64,000 nt of DNA from Devosia lacusdianchii (GTDB lineage: Bacteria > Pseudomonadota > Alphaproteobacteria > Rhizobiales > Devosiaceae), in the NCBI RefSeq assembly GCF_022429625.1, contig NZ_CP092483.1:1-64000 (forward strand), written 5' to 3'. Below the pieces are notes generated by a model. It was not told the origin of the DNA and ran no database searches. It saw only the letters and a program-made list of their open reading frames with translations. The position numbers and the translations under genes were made by a program. This document shows, one piece after another, positions 18,262 to 26,842 of this stretch (its first letter is position 1; each line of letters opens with the position of its first letter).

Positions 18262-18804
18262 TTGGGTAGAAAGCAGACAATTGATCGCGGGGCCATCCTC
18301 GACGCGGCCGAACGCGTGGTGCTGCGCAGCGGCGCGGCCAGCCTCACCATCGACGCGGTGGCCAAGGAAGCCGGGGTCAGCAAGGGCGGCGTGCTCTACG
18401 CCTTTACCACCAAGGATGCGCTGATTTCGGCCATGCTCAACCGGGTTACCGCGTCTTACGATACGGCCATGGAAGCCCAGTTGGCGGCGCTGGGCGATGC
18501 GCCGCTGGCTCGGCCGCGCGCCCATGTCGCCGCCAGCCGCGATGAGGATGCGCCCAGCAGCGCCCGCGCCCTGGCACTGATGGCGAGCTTCATCCGGGCG
18601 CCGGATTACCAGAAGGAAACCCAGCAATATTATCGCGAGCTGATGGCATCGGCCGATCCGGCGAGCGAGGCCGGCCGGCGGGCCCGGTTGGCTTTATTGG
18701 CCACCGAAGGCGCCTTCATCATGCGCGGCTTCGGGCTCTATGCCTTCAGCGAGGAAGAATGGCACGCCATCCACCAAGACATCGTCGCCATCCTGCTCGA
18801 TTGA
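18262..18804 (+). CDS. TetR/AcrR-family repressor of the efflux pump
   Basis: A 180-residue one-component repressor. Residues 1-50 hold the TetR helix-turn-helix: AILDAAERVVLRSGAASLTIDAVAKEAGVSKGGVLYAF in pattern, with the VSKGGVLYAF recognition region. The C-terminal part is an all-helical ligand-binding domain of the short type. The start is TTG at 18262 (GRKQTIDRG follows) with a purine-rich AAGAGGG upstream. It is divergent from the MFS pump and has a palindromic operator in the gap, so it most likely represses both genes until a pump substrate binds. Confidence 0.88.
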   Translation: MGRKQTIDRGAILDAAERVVLRSGAASLTIDAVAKEAGVSKGGVLYAFTTKDALISAMLNRVTASYDTAMEAQLAALGDAPLARPRAHVAASRDEDAPSSARALALMASFIRAPDYQKETQQYYRELMASADPASEAGRRARLALLATEGAFIMRGFGLYAFSEEEWHAIHQDIVAILLD

Positions 18805-18816
18805 GGGCCGAGCCGG

Positions 18817-19365
18817 TCAGCGCGGCTCGAACACCATATTGGTGGTCTGCCCGGTCTGGCTGAGATGAATGCGCTTGAGCTGGACCGGCGGCTCACCGGT
18901 ATCGGCGAAGATCTTGACGCCGGCGCCGATCATCACCGGCGCGACCTGCAGAAAAATCTGGTCGACGAGGCCGGCGCGGAGCAGGGCCGAGCCCAGTGTG
19001 GGTCCGAGAATGACCACCATCTTGCCGTTCGCCATCGCCTTCGCCTTGGCCACAGCGCCGGGCAGGTCGTTGCCATTGGCGAACACGTATTTGGGATCAT
19101 CCGGAAATGGGCGGCGGGTGACCACGACTTCGGGGACCGTCACCTCTTCGCCATAGGCCTCGGGTTCCTCGTCCCAGTTGCGGGAGATGTCATAGCCGCG
19201 GCGACCGCCAAGGGTGCAGCCAATATTGGCGACGACTTCATCCACTAGCGGATTTGGCTCGGTGGTTTCGTACGCCATCATGAATTTGAGACTGTCATTC
19301 ACGTCGGCGGCAAAGCCATCGAGGCTGATTGCCGTGTGCCAGATGACACCGTCCTTCTTGAACAT
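18817..19365 (-). CDS. RibD C-terminal/dihydrofolate reductase-like protein
   Basis: A 182-residue protein with the fold of the RibD C-terminal reductase. It shows ISLDGFAAD near the N-terminus, LGGRRGYDISRNWD, and KMVVILGPTLGSALLRAGLVDQIFLQVAPVMIGAG in the second half, the usual NADPH-binding layout. These proteins are annotated as dihydrofolate reductase family but their substrates are mostly unknown. ATG at 19365 has GAGGGGAG upstream; the 41-codon extension of the open frame is not plausible. It is convergent with the tetR gene, 12 bases apart, and has no obvious partner. Confidence 0.85.
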   Translation of the reverse strand: MFKKDGVIWHTAISLDGFAADVNDSLKFMMAYETTEPNPLVDEVVANIGCTLGGRRGYDISRNWDEEPEAYGEEVTVPEVVVTRRPFPDDPKYVFANGNDLPGAVAKAKAMANGKMVVILGPTLGSALLRAGLVDQIFLQVAPVMIGAGVKIFADTGEPPVQLKRIHLSQTGQTTNMVFEPR

Positions 19366-19641
19366 GGTCTCCCCTCCCGTCTCAGGCAGAGTTTCACAAC
19401 CAGTTGCATGATGCAAGCAGTCAGTGGGCGGCGCGCTACATTGGTTTTGGATCTCGCCGCCGTTCTGCCGGGCTAACAGTCGGACCACCGCAACAAGGCA
19501 TGAGCGGGTCTGCTTGCGAGCCGGTCACACTTCAGTGTTCGACGATATTGAACATCGACTGAAACCATTGGAGTGGCCGGCGCGTATCTAATACCGAGCT
19601 CGAATAGAACTCGCATTTGCGTCAACCAAAGGATTTCATTC

Positions 19642-19956
19642 ATGAAAATGCTCAAGATCATTGCTGTCGCCGCCACGCTGGTCGCCGGCGTTTCCGCGTC
19701 CTATGCCAGCCCGTTCAATGCCATGGGCGGCCTCGACGCGCTTGATGCCATCGACAGCGCCAGCCACGCGACCGTACTTCAGGCCAATGACGGCGAAGCC
19801 AGTTTCCTGCGTTTCGACAATGACGTGGCCTCGGTGCAGCAGCGCATTCGCAACAATCCCTATCTGGCCCGCACCGTTTCCGAGCAGGGTTTCACCATCG
19901 ATCAGATCGTCGGCGTGACCGGTAACGACACCGACCTGACCATCTACGCGCTCTAA
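19642..19956 (+). CDS. Small exported hypothetical protein (104 aa)
   Basis: MKMLKIIAVAATLVAGVSASYAS is a clear signal peptide with an AxA-like site near residue 22. The mature part of about 80 residues is acidic, with an NNPYLARTVSEQGFTIDQIVGV stretch and no cysteines. I do not recognise the family. AAGGA lies eight bases before ATG at 19642, so the 23 extra codons upstream are rejected. It is a single gene, preceded by about 275 bases without a gene and followed by a hairpin. Confidence 0.8.
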   Translation: MKMLKIIAVAATLVAGVSASYASPFNAMGGLDALDAIDSASHATVLQANDGEASFLRFDNDVASVQQRIRNNPYLARTVSEQGFTIDQIVGVTGNDTDLTIYAL

Positions 19957-19979
19957 GCACCGGACAGGTCTGCCAAGAA

Positions 19980-20005
19980 CGGGCGGCTCCTCAGGGGGCC
20001 GCCCG
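19980..20005. terminator. Hairpin between convergent genes
   Basis: CGGGCGGC and GCCGCCCG pair around a 10-base loop. It lies between the exported-protein gene and the convergent glycosyltransferase gene. T tracts on both sides are weak, so termination strength is uncertain. Confidence 0.55.
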
Positions 20006-20008
20006 CTT

Positions 20009-20842
20009 TCATTTCAGCATCGGCTCGATATGATCCTCGAACAGCAGGCCCGGTCGCGTCGCCAACGCCGTCTCGTAGAGCCGCTCCGCCTCGAGCGAAA
20101 TGCGCAGGAAAGCAGCGACGCCCTCGGCTTCCCGGGCGGGCAGGCCGTAATGGCCGCTCTCCAGCCGGCGCAGGATTTCCGTCTTGGAGCGGATCATGCC
20201 CTCGGCCACGTTGGCGCCGTTGCTCATCGAACTCGATCGCTTGATGTAGTCGTGCAGCGGCGTGCCCAGATGCATCGATGCCGGTACAGTGCGGTAGAGC
20301 TGCAGCAGGAATTCGAGGTCGGTCATGTTGCTCATGGTAGCGTCGAACCGCCCGTCGGCCTTGCGCCGGTCCCAGACCACCATGGCGTCCATGGAAAGGC
20401 TCACGAACTTATGCGCGCCCGGCGTCAGCACGCGATCCGCGCCGTCGCCGACATAGCGCAGGTGGCGAAAGTCGTCGGTCATGACGTCGAGCGCCGTCGA
20501 GACAATGCCATAGTCGGCCAGCCCCGCGACCGCCAGTTCCAGCTTTTGCGGCTTGAGCCGGTCATCGGCATCGAGCAGGGCGGCGTAGGGCGCGGTGATC
20601 GCCTCGAGCGCCACATTGCGCGTATTGGATGCGCCCCGGCCGATACCGCCGCTGGAGAGAAAGCGGATACGTTCGTCGCGGATGCCGGCCGCGGCGAGGA
20701 AGGCCTCGTAGTCGGCGCCGTCATCGGCGATCAGCCACAGCTCCCAGTCGGGATAGGTCTGGGTCAGGACGCTGCGGACGGTGGGGACGATCGTCGCCTC
20801 GGCTTTCCAGGCGGGCGTGATCACAGCGACGGTCTGGCTCAT
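20009..20842 (-). CDS. Glycosyltransferase family 2
   Basis: A 277-residue GT-A glycosyltransferase. The N-terminus VAVITPAWKAEATI and the LLDADD metal-binding motif at 89-94 are typical of GT2 enzymes, which transfer a sugar from a nucleotide-sugar. TDLEFLL further on fits the usual acidic catalytic region. There is no membrane segment, so it is cytoplasmic or peripheral. No other polysaccharide genes are nearby, so acceptor and donor cannot be guessed. Start is ATG at 20842. Confidence 0.85.
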   Translation of the reverse strand: MSQTVAVITPAWKAEATIVPTVRSVLTQTYPDWELWLIADDGADYEAFLAAAGIRDERIRFLSSGGIGRGASNTRNVALEAITAPYAALLDADDRLKPQKLELAVAGLADYGIVSTALDVMTDDFRHLRYVGDGADRVLTPGAHKFVSLSMDAMVVWDRRKADGRFDATMSNMTDLEFLLQLYRTVPASMHLGTPLHDYIKRSSSMSNGANVAEGMIRSKTEILRRLESGHYGLPAREAEGVAAFLRISLEAERLYETALATRPGLLFEDHIEPMLK

Positions 20843-20955
20843 GGCGGTCCATCTTGAACAGGCAATGCTTCCGTCCCATATCTGGCTGCAGCGCGTGATG
20901 CCACTTCAATCGGGTCGCGTGCCGCTACGTTGCTTGATGATCAAGGACGGTTTTG

Positions 20956-21375
20956 ATGTCGCGTATCTCTGTGTTCTCCGCTCCCTTCCTCCTCGGCTTT
21001 GACAGCTTCGAGGAGCGTGTCGATCGGCTGGCCAAGTCCGCTGACGGTTACCCGCCCTACAATATCGAGCGAACCGTCGGGCCGGATGGCACCGAACGGT
21101 TTCTGGTGTCCATTGCCGTTGCCGGCTTTGGTGCCGACGAGCTCGACGTGCTTGTTGAGGACAACCAGATCGTGGTCCGCGGCAAGCAAAAGGACGAGGC
21201 GGGGCGTGAATTCCTGCATCGCGGCATTGCCGCCCGACAGTTCCAGCGAGCCTTCCTGCTTGCCGATGGCATGATCGTGAAGGATGCAACTTTAGGACAT
21301 GGTATGCTCGTTGTTGCTATAGAGCGCCCCAAGACGCCCAAGATCGCCCGCCGTATCGAAATTCGCGTTAGCTGA
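20956..21375 (+). CDS. Small heat shock protein, Hsp20 family
   Basis: A 139-residue alpha-crystallin-domain chaperone that holds unfolding proteins in the cytoplasm. The start PFLLGFDSFEERVDRLAKSADGYPPYNIE in pattern is the IbpA/HspA type of Hyphomicrobiales. The domain has FLVSIAVAGFGADELDV and DNQIVVRGKQ, and the late GML motif (GHGMLVVAIERP) is present. ATG at 20956 with AAGGA eight bases upstream is preferred to the TTG one codon earlier. It is followed after 15 bases by a DUF1150 gene. In this group such genes are often controlled by RpoH or a ROSE thermometer; I could not identify either with confidence in the 113-base leader. Confidence 0.92.
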   Translation: MSRISVFSAPFLLGFDSFEERVDRLAKSADGYPPYNIERTVGPDGTERFLVSIAVAGFGADELDVLVEDNQIVVRGKQKDEAGREFLHRGIAARQFQRAFLLADGMIVKDATLGHGMLVVAIERPKTPKIARRIEIRVS

Positions 21376-21390
21376 GGAAAGGGCCGACAA

Positions 21391-21678
21391 ATGTATGAAA
21401 AACGCAATGATGAGGCCGCAGCGGAAGCGCTGATCCATCCCCTCAAGTCCCTCACCCGCGCCCAGTTCGCGGCGCTTGGCGGCGATGCGGTCGCCTATCT
21501 GCGCCCAGTCAGCGGCGCGGTCCTGTCGACCATGATCCACGATGCCGAATTCGAAGCCGAGCTGGAATACCAGCTCCTGATGTCGGCCGACGGTACCCCC
21601 CTGCTGGTGACCGACACCCAGGATGCGGTGGTCGACTGGCTTGGCGACAAGAATCTGGGGCTCGCGACGCTGCATTAG
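21391..21678 (+). CDS. DUF1150 family protein
   Basis: A 95-residue protein of unknown function matching DUF1150, which is found next to small heat shock genes in alphaproteobacteria. Recognisable parts are AQFAALGGDAVAYLRPV and a C-terminal ADGTPLLVTDTQDAVVDW. No signal peptide or membrane segment. It follows the Hsp20 gene by 15 bases and precedes a strong terminator, so the two form a bicistronic heat-response unit. Confidence 0.88.
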   Translation: MYEKRNDEAAAEALIHPLKSLTRAQFAALGGDAVAYLRPVSGAVLSTMIHDAEFEAELEYQLLMSADGTPLLVTDTQDAVVDWLGDKNLGLATLH

Positions 21679-21696
21679 CCGGCGCGCCGCCCAAAC

Positions 21697-21731
21697 AAAA
21701 AGCCCTCCGGCGCGAGCCGGAGGGCTTTTTC
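21697..21731. terminator. Bidirectional rho-independent terminator
   Basis: AAAAGCCCTCCGGC and GCCGGAGGGCTTTT pair perfectly around GCGA, with A and T tracts on both sides. It serves the hsp20-DUF1150 unit and the convergent ptsN transcript. Confidence 0.92.
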
Positions 21732-21752
21732 GTTTATGCGGAGGCTTGCCGG

Positions 21753-22220
21753 TCAGGCCGCGTAGTGCGTTGTCACCGGGCTGGTGAGCGTGGCGTAGAG
21801 CCGGGCCGGATCGTCGATCCGGCGCAGCTCGTCCACCACGGCTTCGGTGCGCAGTAGCCGCGCGACGCGCGACAGGGCCTTGAGGTGATCGGCGCCGGCG
21901 CCGGTGGGCGCCAGCAGCATAACCACGATATCGACCGGCTGGTCGTCGACCGAATCGAACTCGATCGGCTCGTCGAGCCGGGCAAACAGCGCCGTTACGC
22001 CCTTGAGGCCGGCAATCTTGCCGTGCGGAATCGCGATGCCATTACCCAGGCCGGTCGAGCCAAGCTCTTCCCGGTTGGTGATGGCATTGAGAATGTCCAC
22101 CGCAGGATGTCCGGTCAATTCTGCCGCGCGGGCAGCAAGGTCTTCAAACAACTGGCGTTTTGTCTTCACGCCAGTGCAACAAAGCACCGCGCGCTCAGCC
22201 AGGATATCGGCCAATTCCAT
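21753..22220 (-). CDS. ptsN: PTS IIA-like nitrogen regulatory protein
   Basis: A 155-residue EIIA-Ntr protein, the terminal phospho-acceptor of the regulatory nitrogen PTS. The phosphorylated residue is His66 in IAIPHGKI, preceded by the GSTGLGNG segment. It controls potassium transport, and in alphaproteobacteria (p)ppGpp levels, by protein-protein contacts rather than sugar uptake. It is the last gene of the rpoN-hpf-ptsN series, 48 bases after hpf, as in most of the class. Confidence 0.94.
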   Translation of the reverse strand: MELADILAERAVLCCTGVKTKRQLFEDLAARAAELTGHPAVDILNAITNREELGSTGLGNGIAIPHGKIAGLKGVTALFARLDEPIEFDSVDDQPVDIVVMLLAPTGAGADHLKALSRVARLLRTEAVVDELRRIDDPARLYATLTSPVTTHYAA

Positions 22221-22268
22221 TCAGTTCGCCTTGAGATCAACTACACGGGATTGTGGCGCCGGAGCCTC

Positions 22269-22838
22269 TCAATTTGCTCCCAGGGCCGGATCAATCCAGC
22301 CAATATTGCCGTCGGAGCGGCGGTAGACCACATTCAGCCCGCCATGTCCAGCATGGCGGAACATCACAACCTGGCCACCGGTGAGGTCCAGCTCCATCAC
22401 CGCTTCCTCCACGCTCAGCTGGCGGAGGTTCTTGGTGGTCTCGGCAATCACCGGCGGCGCATAGTCCGCGTCGAGCTCGTCATCCTCGTCGCCCGCCGCG
22501 AAAACCGTGTATTGCGCGGTCACGCCGTCGCCATTGGCGCCGCGGGGATGTTGCTTGAGTTTACGCTTATAGCGGCGCAGGCGCTTTTCGATATTGAGCG
22601 CCATCACTTCATAGGCAGAGGTGGCGTCGCCGCCCTGGGCGCTCGCCTGCAGCGTCGCGCCGGAATCGAGGTGAACGACGCAGTCCGCGCGGAAACCGAT
22701 ACCATCGGGCGTCAGGGTCAGATGGCCGTCATAGCCGCCATCGAAATACTTGCCCACAACGGCGTCGAAGTGATCCTCCGCCTTGCCGCGCAAGGCGTCC
22801 CCAACGTCCATGTTCTTTCCCGAAACGCGTAAGGTCAT
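22269..22838 (-). CDS. hpf: Ribosome hibernation-promoting factor, long form
   Basis: A 189-residue long HPF. Residues 1 to about 100 form the S30AE domain that blocks the decoding centre. After a linker, the C-terminal RNase-P-like dimerisation domain has LSVEEAVMELDLTGGQVVMFRHA and ends with the VVYRRSDGNIGWIDP pattern. It dimerises 70S ribosomes into inactive 100S particles in stationary phase. ATG at 22838 is preceded by AGGAAGAGGAA and matches the family start (TLRVSGKNMDVGDAL); the 50-codon extension is rejected. It lies 321 bases after rpoN and 48 bases before ptsN. Confidence 0.93.
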   Translation of the reverse strand: MTLRVSGKNMDVGDALRGKAEDHFDAVVGKYFDGGYDGHLTLTPDGIGFRADCVVHLDSGATLQASAQGGDATSAYEVMALNIEKRLRRYKRKLKQHPRGANGDGVTAQYTVFAAGDEDDELDADYAPPVIAETTKNLRQLSVEEAVMELDLTGGQVVMFRHAGHGGLNVVYRRSDGNIGWIDPALGAN

Positions 22839-23159
22839 GGCTTCCTCTTCCTTCTTGTCGTTATCAGACACGAGGATCCCAAAGCCCGGTTCCCGGTTTT
22901 CGGGATCACGTCTGCCGTCTACCGCTTGCATGTGGGTAGGCCGTGTCTGGGATGCTAGACCCGCGCATGTCACGGGCGCAATGCGCAAGACCCCCTCGGG
23001 GTTCGTTTATCCTTTGGACATCGCCACACAATGGCCTTAGCCTTCGCGAGCGGTTAAGCCCGGCGCGGTGATTTGCGCTGGTGGCGGGCAGCAAAGGGTG
23101 CCGCCGGTAAGCCCGACGCCAGCCACACACCGCGCTCCCTCGGGAACGTCGGCGGGACG
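22839..23159. other. rpoN-hpf intergenic region
   Basis: A 321-base gap between same-strand genes. It should hold the hpf promoter and leader. I see no gene, no strong terminator and no member of the dispersed repeat families in it. Confidence 0.5.
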
Positions 23160-24671
23160 CTAACCGACCTTTTCCAAGTTCTTCTTCTGCCGCCGCCTGA
23201 TCACCGAGCTCGGGATGTTCATGCCCTCGCGGTATTTGGCCACGGTGCGGCGGGCCACATCGATGCCCTGCTCCTTCTTCAGCACCTCGGCAATGGTGTC
23301 GTCGCTGAGAATGTCGCTCAGGGCCTCGGCATCGATGAGCTGGCGGATGCGGTGGCGCACCGCCTCGGCCGAATGGTCGCCACCGCCATCGCTCGAGGCG
23401 ATCGCGGTGGTGAAAAAGTACTTCATCTCGTAGAGCCCGCGCGGCGTCGCCATATATTTGTTGGAGGTGACGCGGCTGACGGTCGATTCGTGCATATCGA
23501 TGGTTTCGGCCACCATGCGCAGGGTCATCGGCCGCAGATGGGCGATGCCGTGGGTCAAGAACCCGTCCTGCTGGCGCACGATCTCGGCGGCGACCTTGAT
23601 AATCGTCTGGGCCCGCTGGTCGAGGCTCTTGGTCAGCCAATTGGCGGTGGCGAGGCAATCGGACAGGAAGGATTTCTCGGCCGGATCGCGGGTCTTCTTG
23701 GTCACGGTGGCATAGTAGACCCGGTTGACCAGCACGCGCGGCAGGGTTTCGCTGTTAAGCTCGATCTGCCAGGCCCCGTCTGGCCCGCGCCGCACGAACA
23801 CATCGGGCACCACGGCCTCCACCGGGCCGCTGTCGAAGGCGAGACCCGGCTTGGGGTCGAGCTGGCGGATTTCGGCCAGCATGTCGGCGAGGTCCTCGCG
23901 GTCGCAGCCGACGGCGCGCATCAGGCCGGCCATATTGTGCTCGGCCAGCATGCCGATATTGTCGAGCAAGGCCAGCATCATCGGGTCGAGCCGGTCGCGG
24001 TCGCGCAACTGGATGGCGAGGCATTCGGGCACCGAACGGGCGAAGACGCCAATGGGGTCGCAGCCCTGCAATGCCTCAAGCACCGCCTCGATATCGCCCA
24101 GCTCGGCGCCGAGCTGTTCGGCCAGGGCGTCGAGATCGAGGGTCAGGTAGCCTGCCTCATTGAGCCCGTCGATCAGGTGGCGGGCAATCAGGCGATCGGC
24201 GGCGGTGCGCAGCAGCATATTGGCCTGCGCTTCGAGATGCTCGCTGAGCAGGGGCTTGGAAGCCACGAACTGGTCGATGTCAGGCGCTTCCCCGCCTTCG
24301 CTCGACCCGTTGCGGTCAAGCCGGCTCGATGGATTGAGCTGGTCCTGCGCCGCCTGGTCGGGGAAGACGTTTTCGACAGCCGTGTCGTAGCCGTCGGCAA
24401 TTGAATTGGCGTCCTGGATGCGCTCGCCGCGATCCACGGCATCCTCGTAGGCACTGATCTCGGTCGAGCGTTCAGGCGGTTCGGCCGTGTCGGGCTCGCC
24501 CGGCTCGGCGCCGTCCTCGCGCTCCAGCAGCGGATTGCGCAACAGCTCGGCATCGACGAAATCGTTGAGCTCAAGGTGGCTGAGCTGAAGCAGGCGGATC
24601 GACTGCATCAGTTGCGGCGTCAGCGTCAGGCTTTGCGCCTGCCGAAATTCCAGACGCGGCGAAAGTGCCAT
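23160..24671 (-). CDS. rpoN: RNA polymerase sigma-54 factor
   Basis: A 503-residue sigma-54. The N-terminal Gln/Leu-rich activator-binding region (LEFRQAQSLTLTPQLMQSIRLLQ) is followed by an acidic linker (about residues 60-130), the core-binding domain, a helix-turn-helix, and the RpoN box ARRTVAKYRE near the C-terminus that reads the -24 element. ATG at 24671 matches the family start; the extra 20 codons upstream are rejected. It lies in the conserved lptCAB-rpoN-hpf-ptsN series, but a 299-base gap with a palindromic repeat separates it from lptB, so it may have its own promoter. Confidence 0.95.
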   Translation of the reverse strand: MALSPRLEFRQAQSLTLTPQLMQSIRLLQLSHLELNDFVDAELLRNPLLEREDGAEPGEPDTAEPPERSTEISAYEDAVDRGERIQDANSIADGYDTAVENVFPDQAAQDQLNPSSRLDRNGSSEGGEAPDIDQFVASKPLLSEHLEAQANMLLRTAADRLIARHLIDGLNEAGYLTLDLDALAEQLGAELGDIEAVLEALQGCDPIGVFARSVPECLAIQLRDRDRLDPMMLALLDNIGMLAEHNMAGLMRAVGCDREDLADMLAEIRQLDPKPGLAFDSGPVEAVVPDVFVRRGPDGAWQIELNSETLPRVLVNRVYYATVTKKTRDPAEKSFLSDCLATANWLTKSLDQRAQTIIKVAAEIVRQQDGFLTHGIAHLRPMTLRMVAETIDMHESTVSRVTSNKYMATPRGLYEMKYFFTTAIASSDGGGDHSAEAVRHRIRQLIDAEALSDILSDDTIAEVLKKEQGIDVARRTVAKYREGMNIPSSVIRRRQKKNLEKVG

Positions 24672-24837
24672 TAAGTTGAAACCTTTAGCGCAAAATTCCT
24701 GCCGTTCCCGGCAGCTTCCGAGCCGGACCATGACTCATTTTTCGGCAGGGGGCAAGCGTGAGGGCAAGTTCCGTGCCAAGTGCGATCACGTATCCGTGCG
24801 CTGGAGTTGCTAGGGTTGATGCGATTTCCATCCATGG

Positions 24838-24916
24838 CCGTCATTGCCCGGCTTGTCCGGGCAATCCAGCCCGCTTGCCACACCGCATGGACCACCCGGA
24901 CGAGCCGGGTGGTGAC
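24838..24916. repeat. Dispersed double-hairpin repeat, family E
   Basis: Two hairpins lie in tandem: ATTGCCCGGCTTGTCCGGGCAAT at 24843 (23 bases, near-perfect) and ACCACCCGGACGAGCCGGGTGGT at 24891. The second encodes the same type of element on the other strand with a different stem base. It lies between lptB and rpoN. Confidence 0.8.
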
Positions 24917-24970
24917 GGAGCGGACGGATCGGGGGCTCACCGCAGCCAACCGAATGGAGGCGGCTATCGC

Positions 24971-25729
24971 CTAGATCTCGAAATTCTCGCCGAGATAGAC
25001 TCGACGCGCGTCCGGGTCGGCGCTGATGGTCTCGGGGCGCCCTTGGATCATCACCTTGCCGCCGTGGATGACATAGGCACGGTCGACCAGCCCCAGCGTT
25101 TCGCGCACTGCGTGGTCGGTGATCAGCACGCCGATGCCCCGCCTCGTGAGCTGGCGCACCAGCCCCTTGACTTCGGCCACCGCAATCGGGTCGACGCCGG
25201 CAAAGGGTTCGTCGAGCAGCATGAATTCCGGATCGGCCGCGAGCGCCCGGGCCAGTTCGACGCGCCGGCGCTCACCGCCCGACAGGGCCAGGGCGCTGGA
25301 TTTGGCCAGGTGCTGGATGGAAAATTCCTCGAGCAGCGACTCGAGCCGCGCCTTGCGCTCACCGCGCCCCTTCACCGTGTTTTCAAGCACGGCCATGATG
25401 TTGCCGCTGACGGTGAGGCCGCGGAAAATGGAGGGCTCCTGCGGCAGATAGCCGATGCCGAGCTGGCCACGCTGGAACAGCGGCAGGTGGGTAATGGTGC
25501 GCCCGTCGAGCTGGATATTACCCGAATCGGGTTTGACCAGCCCCATGATCATGGTGAAGACGGTAGTCTTGCCCGCGCCGTTGGGGCCGAGAAGGCCCAC
25601 CGCCTCGCCGCGCCGCACCGCGATCGAGACGTCGCGCACCACCACGCGCCGGCCAAAGCTCTTGGCGAGGCTGTGGGCGACCAGCCATCCGGTCTGGTCT
25701 ATGCGGGGTTTGACGGTGCTGTCGGTCAT
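24971..25729 (-). CDS. lptB: LPS export ABC transporter ATP-binding protein LptB
   Basis: A 252-residue cytoplasmic ATPase of the LptB2FG complex that extracts lipopolysaccharide from the inner membrane. Walker A GPNGAGKT is at 48-55, the signature LSGGERRRVE and Walker B FMLLDEPFAGVDP follow, and the switch His is in ITDHAVRET. Start ATG at 25729 overlaps the lptA stop as ATGA. It is the third gene of lptC-lptA-lptB. lptF and lptG are not in the window, as is usual. Confidence 0.96.
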   Translation of the reverse strand: MTDSTVKPRIDQTGWLVAHSLAKSFGRRVVVRDVSIAVRRGEAVGLLGPNGAGKTTVFTMIMGLVKPDSGNIQLDGRTITHLPLFQRGQLGIGYLPQEPSIFRGLTVSGNIMAVLENTVKGRGERKARLESLLEEFSIQHLAKSSALALSGGERRRVELARALAADPEFMLLDEPFAGVDPIAVAEVKGLVRQLTRRGIGVLITDHAVRETLGLVDRAYVIHGGKVMIQGRPETISADPDARRVYLGENFEI

Positions 25730-26178
25730 TGCGAGGTAAACACCCCGGTCACCCGTCCGCTGCTGCCGCTGGAAAAGGTCGAGACATTGGTGGCAAGGTT
25801 CACCACCAGCTCGCTGGCATTGACCGTACCGCCGGCATTGGTGACCTGCACATTGCCGGTGAGGCGCAGCAGCTGATCACCGGGCGTGAACACGGCGCGC
25901 TCGCCGGTCGCGGTCTGGTCGGAGGTCTGCAGCTTCACCGAGCCGGTGGCCTCGAAACTCTCGATATCGGCGGTGCCGCCCTCGCCATAGGTGGCGACGA
26001 CCTTGGGGGCCCAGACGGTCACGGTGGGGTGGGTCACCACCACATTGCCGGTGAAGACGGCCGTCTGCTTGGCCTCTTCAAGGGTGAAGAGATCGGCGGT
26101 GATGTTGACCTTCTGCTGGGCAAAGGCGGGGCCGGTCAAAAGAACCAGGCCCAGAACGAGCAACGGGCGCAAAGTCAT
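25726..26178 (-). CDS. lptA: LPS transport periplasmic protein LptA
   Basis: A 150-residue periplasmic bridge protein of the Lpt pathway, with a beta-jellyroll OstA domain. A signal peptide covers residues 1-20 (ends TGPAFA). The mature part opens with VNITADLFTLEEAKQTAVFTGNV, the characteristic OstA-N pattern, and has a second repeat ERAVFTPGDQLLRLTGNVQV. It overlaps lptC upstream and lptB downstream by four bases each, so all three are translationally coupled. Confidence 0.92.
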   Translation of the reverse strand: MTLRPLLVLGLVLLTGPAFAQQKVNITADLFTLEEAKQTAVFTGNVVVTHPTVTVWAPKVVATYGEGGTADIESFEATGSVKLQTSDQTATGERAVFTPGDQLLRLTGNVQVTNAGGTVNASELVVNLATNVSTFSSGSSGRVTGVFTSQ

Positions 26179-26828
26179 GGGCTTTCGGTATCCTCCGCAT
26201 CTGCGCTCGGCGTATCGGGCAGGGTGACTGTCGCCCGGGTGAATGTCCAGACCAGGGCCTTGGCATCATAGACCATGCCCTCGGCTTTCAGCGTCGTGCC
26301 ATCGGCATAATCGATATCGACCGGGCCGTCGGCGGTCAGTGTCTGCGCGGCCCAGTCGAATACCGATTTGCGGAACACACCGGTCGTGCCGGTGGAATCC
26401 TCGACCCGGGCGCTGCCATCGATGAACACCAATTGATTGGTGGTGTCGAGCCGGGCGGCCGCGGCATCGGCCCGCATGTTGATGCCGGTGGGCCGGTCAA
26501 TGGTCAGCGCCGTATCGGTCAATTCGATAATGTCGGTGGCGTCGATCGCCGCCGCCGCGCTTTGCGCCCAGACCTTGTAGGCCGAGCCGTCTTCGAGCAG
26601 TCCGGCATATTCAGGCGTGTCGACGCTGACGCTTTCCCGCGTCACCGAAATCTGGCTGATGCCGAAGCGGCTGCCCAGGCTCGAGACGTAGATCTGTCCC
26701 AAGAGCGCCACCAGGGTCAGCGCCCCCAGTGCCGGCACGCCGATCCGCAGGATCGCCACCAGCCGGTTCCGCCGTTCGAGGCGCCGGTAGATGGCGAGGC
26801 GGTGAGCATCCGCGGCCTGCACATTCAT
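26175..26828 (-). CDS. lptC: LPS export protein LptC
   Basis: A 217-residue LptC-type protein: a cytoplasmic N-terminus, one transmembrane helix (about residues 28-48, LRIGVPALGALTLVALLGQIYV) and a periplasmic jellyroll domain that passes lipopolysaccharide from LptBFG to LptA. The sequence is divergent, as LptC usually is, and the call rests on topology, length and the strict lptC-lptA-lptB order. The C-terminal tail is acidic. It begins 14 bases after the RNase D gene and overlaps lptA by four bases. Confidence 0.88.
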   Translation of the reverse strand: MNVQAADAHRLAIYRRLERRNRLVAILRIGVPALGALTLVALLGQIYVSSLGSRFGISQISVTRESVSVDTPEYAGLLEDGSAYKVWAQSAAAAIDATDIIELTDTALTIDRPTGINMRADAAAARLDTTNQLVFIDGSARVEDSTGTTGVFRKSVFDWAAQTLTADGPVDIDYADGTTLKAEGMVYDAKALVWTFTRATVTLPDTPSADAEDTESP

Positions 26829-26842
26829 CGGTCGATAGCCCT

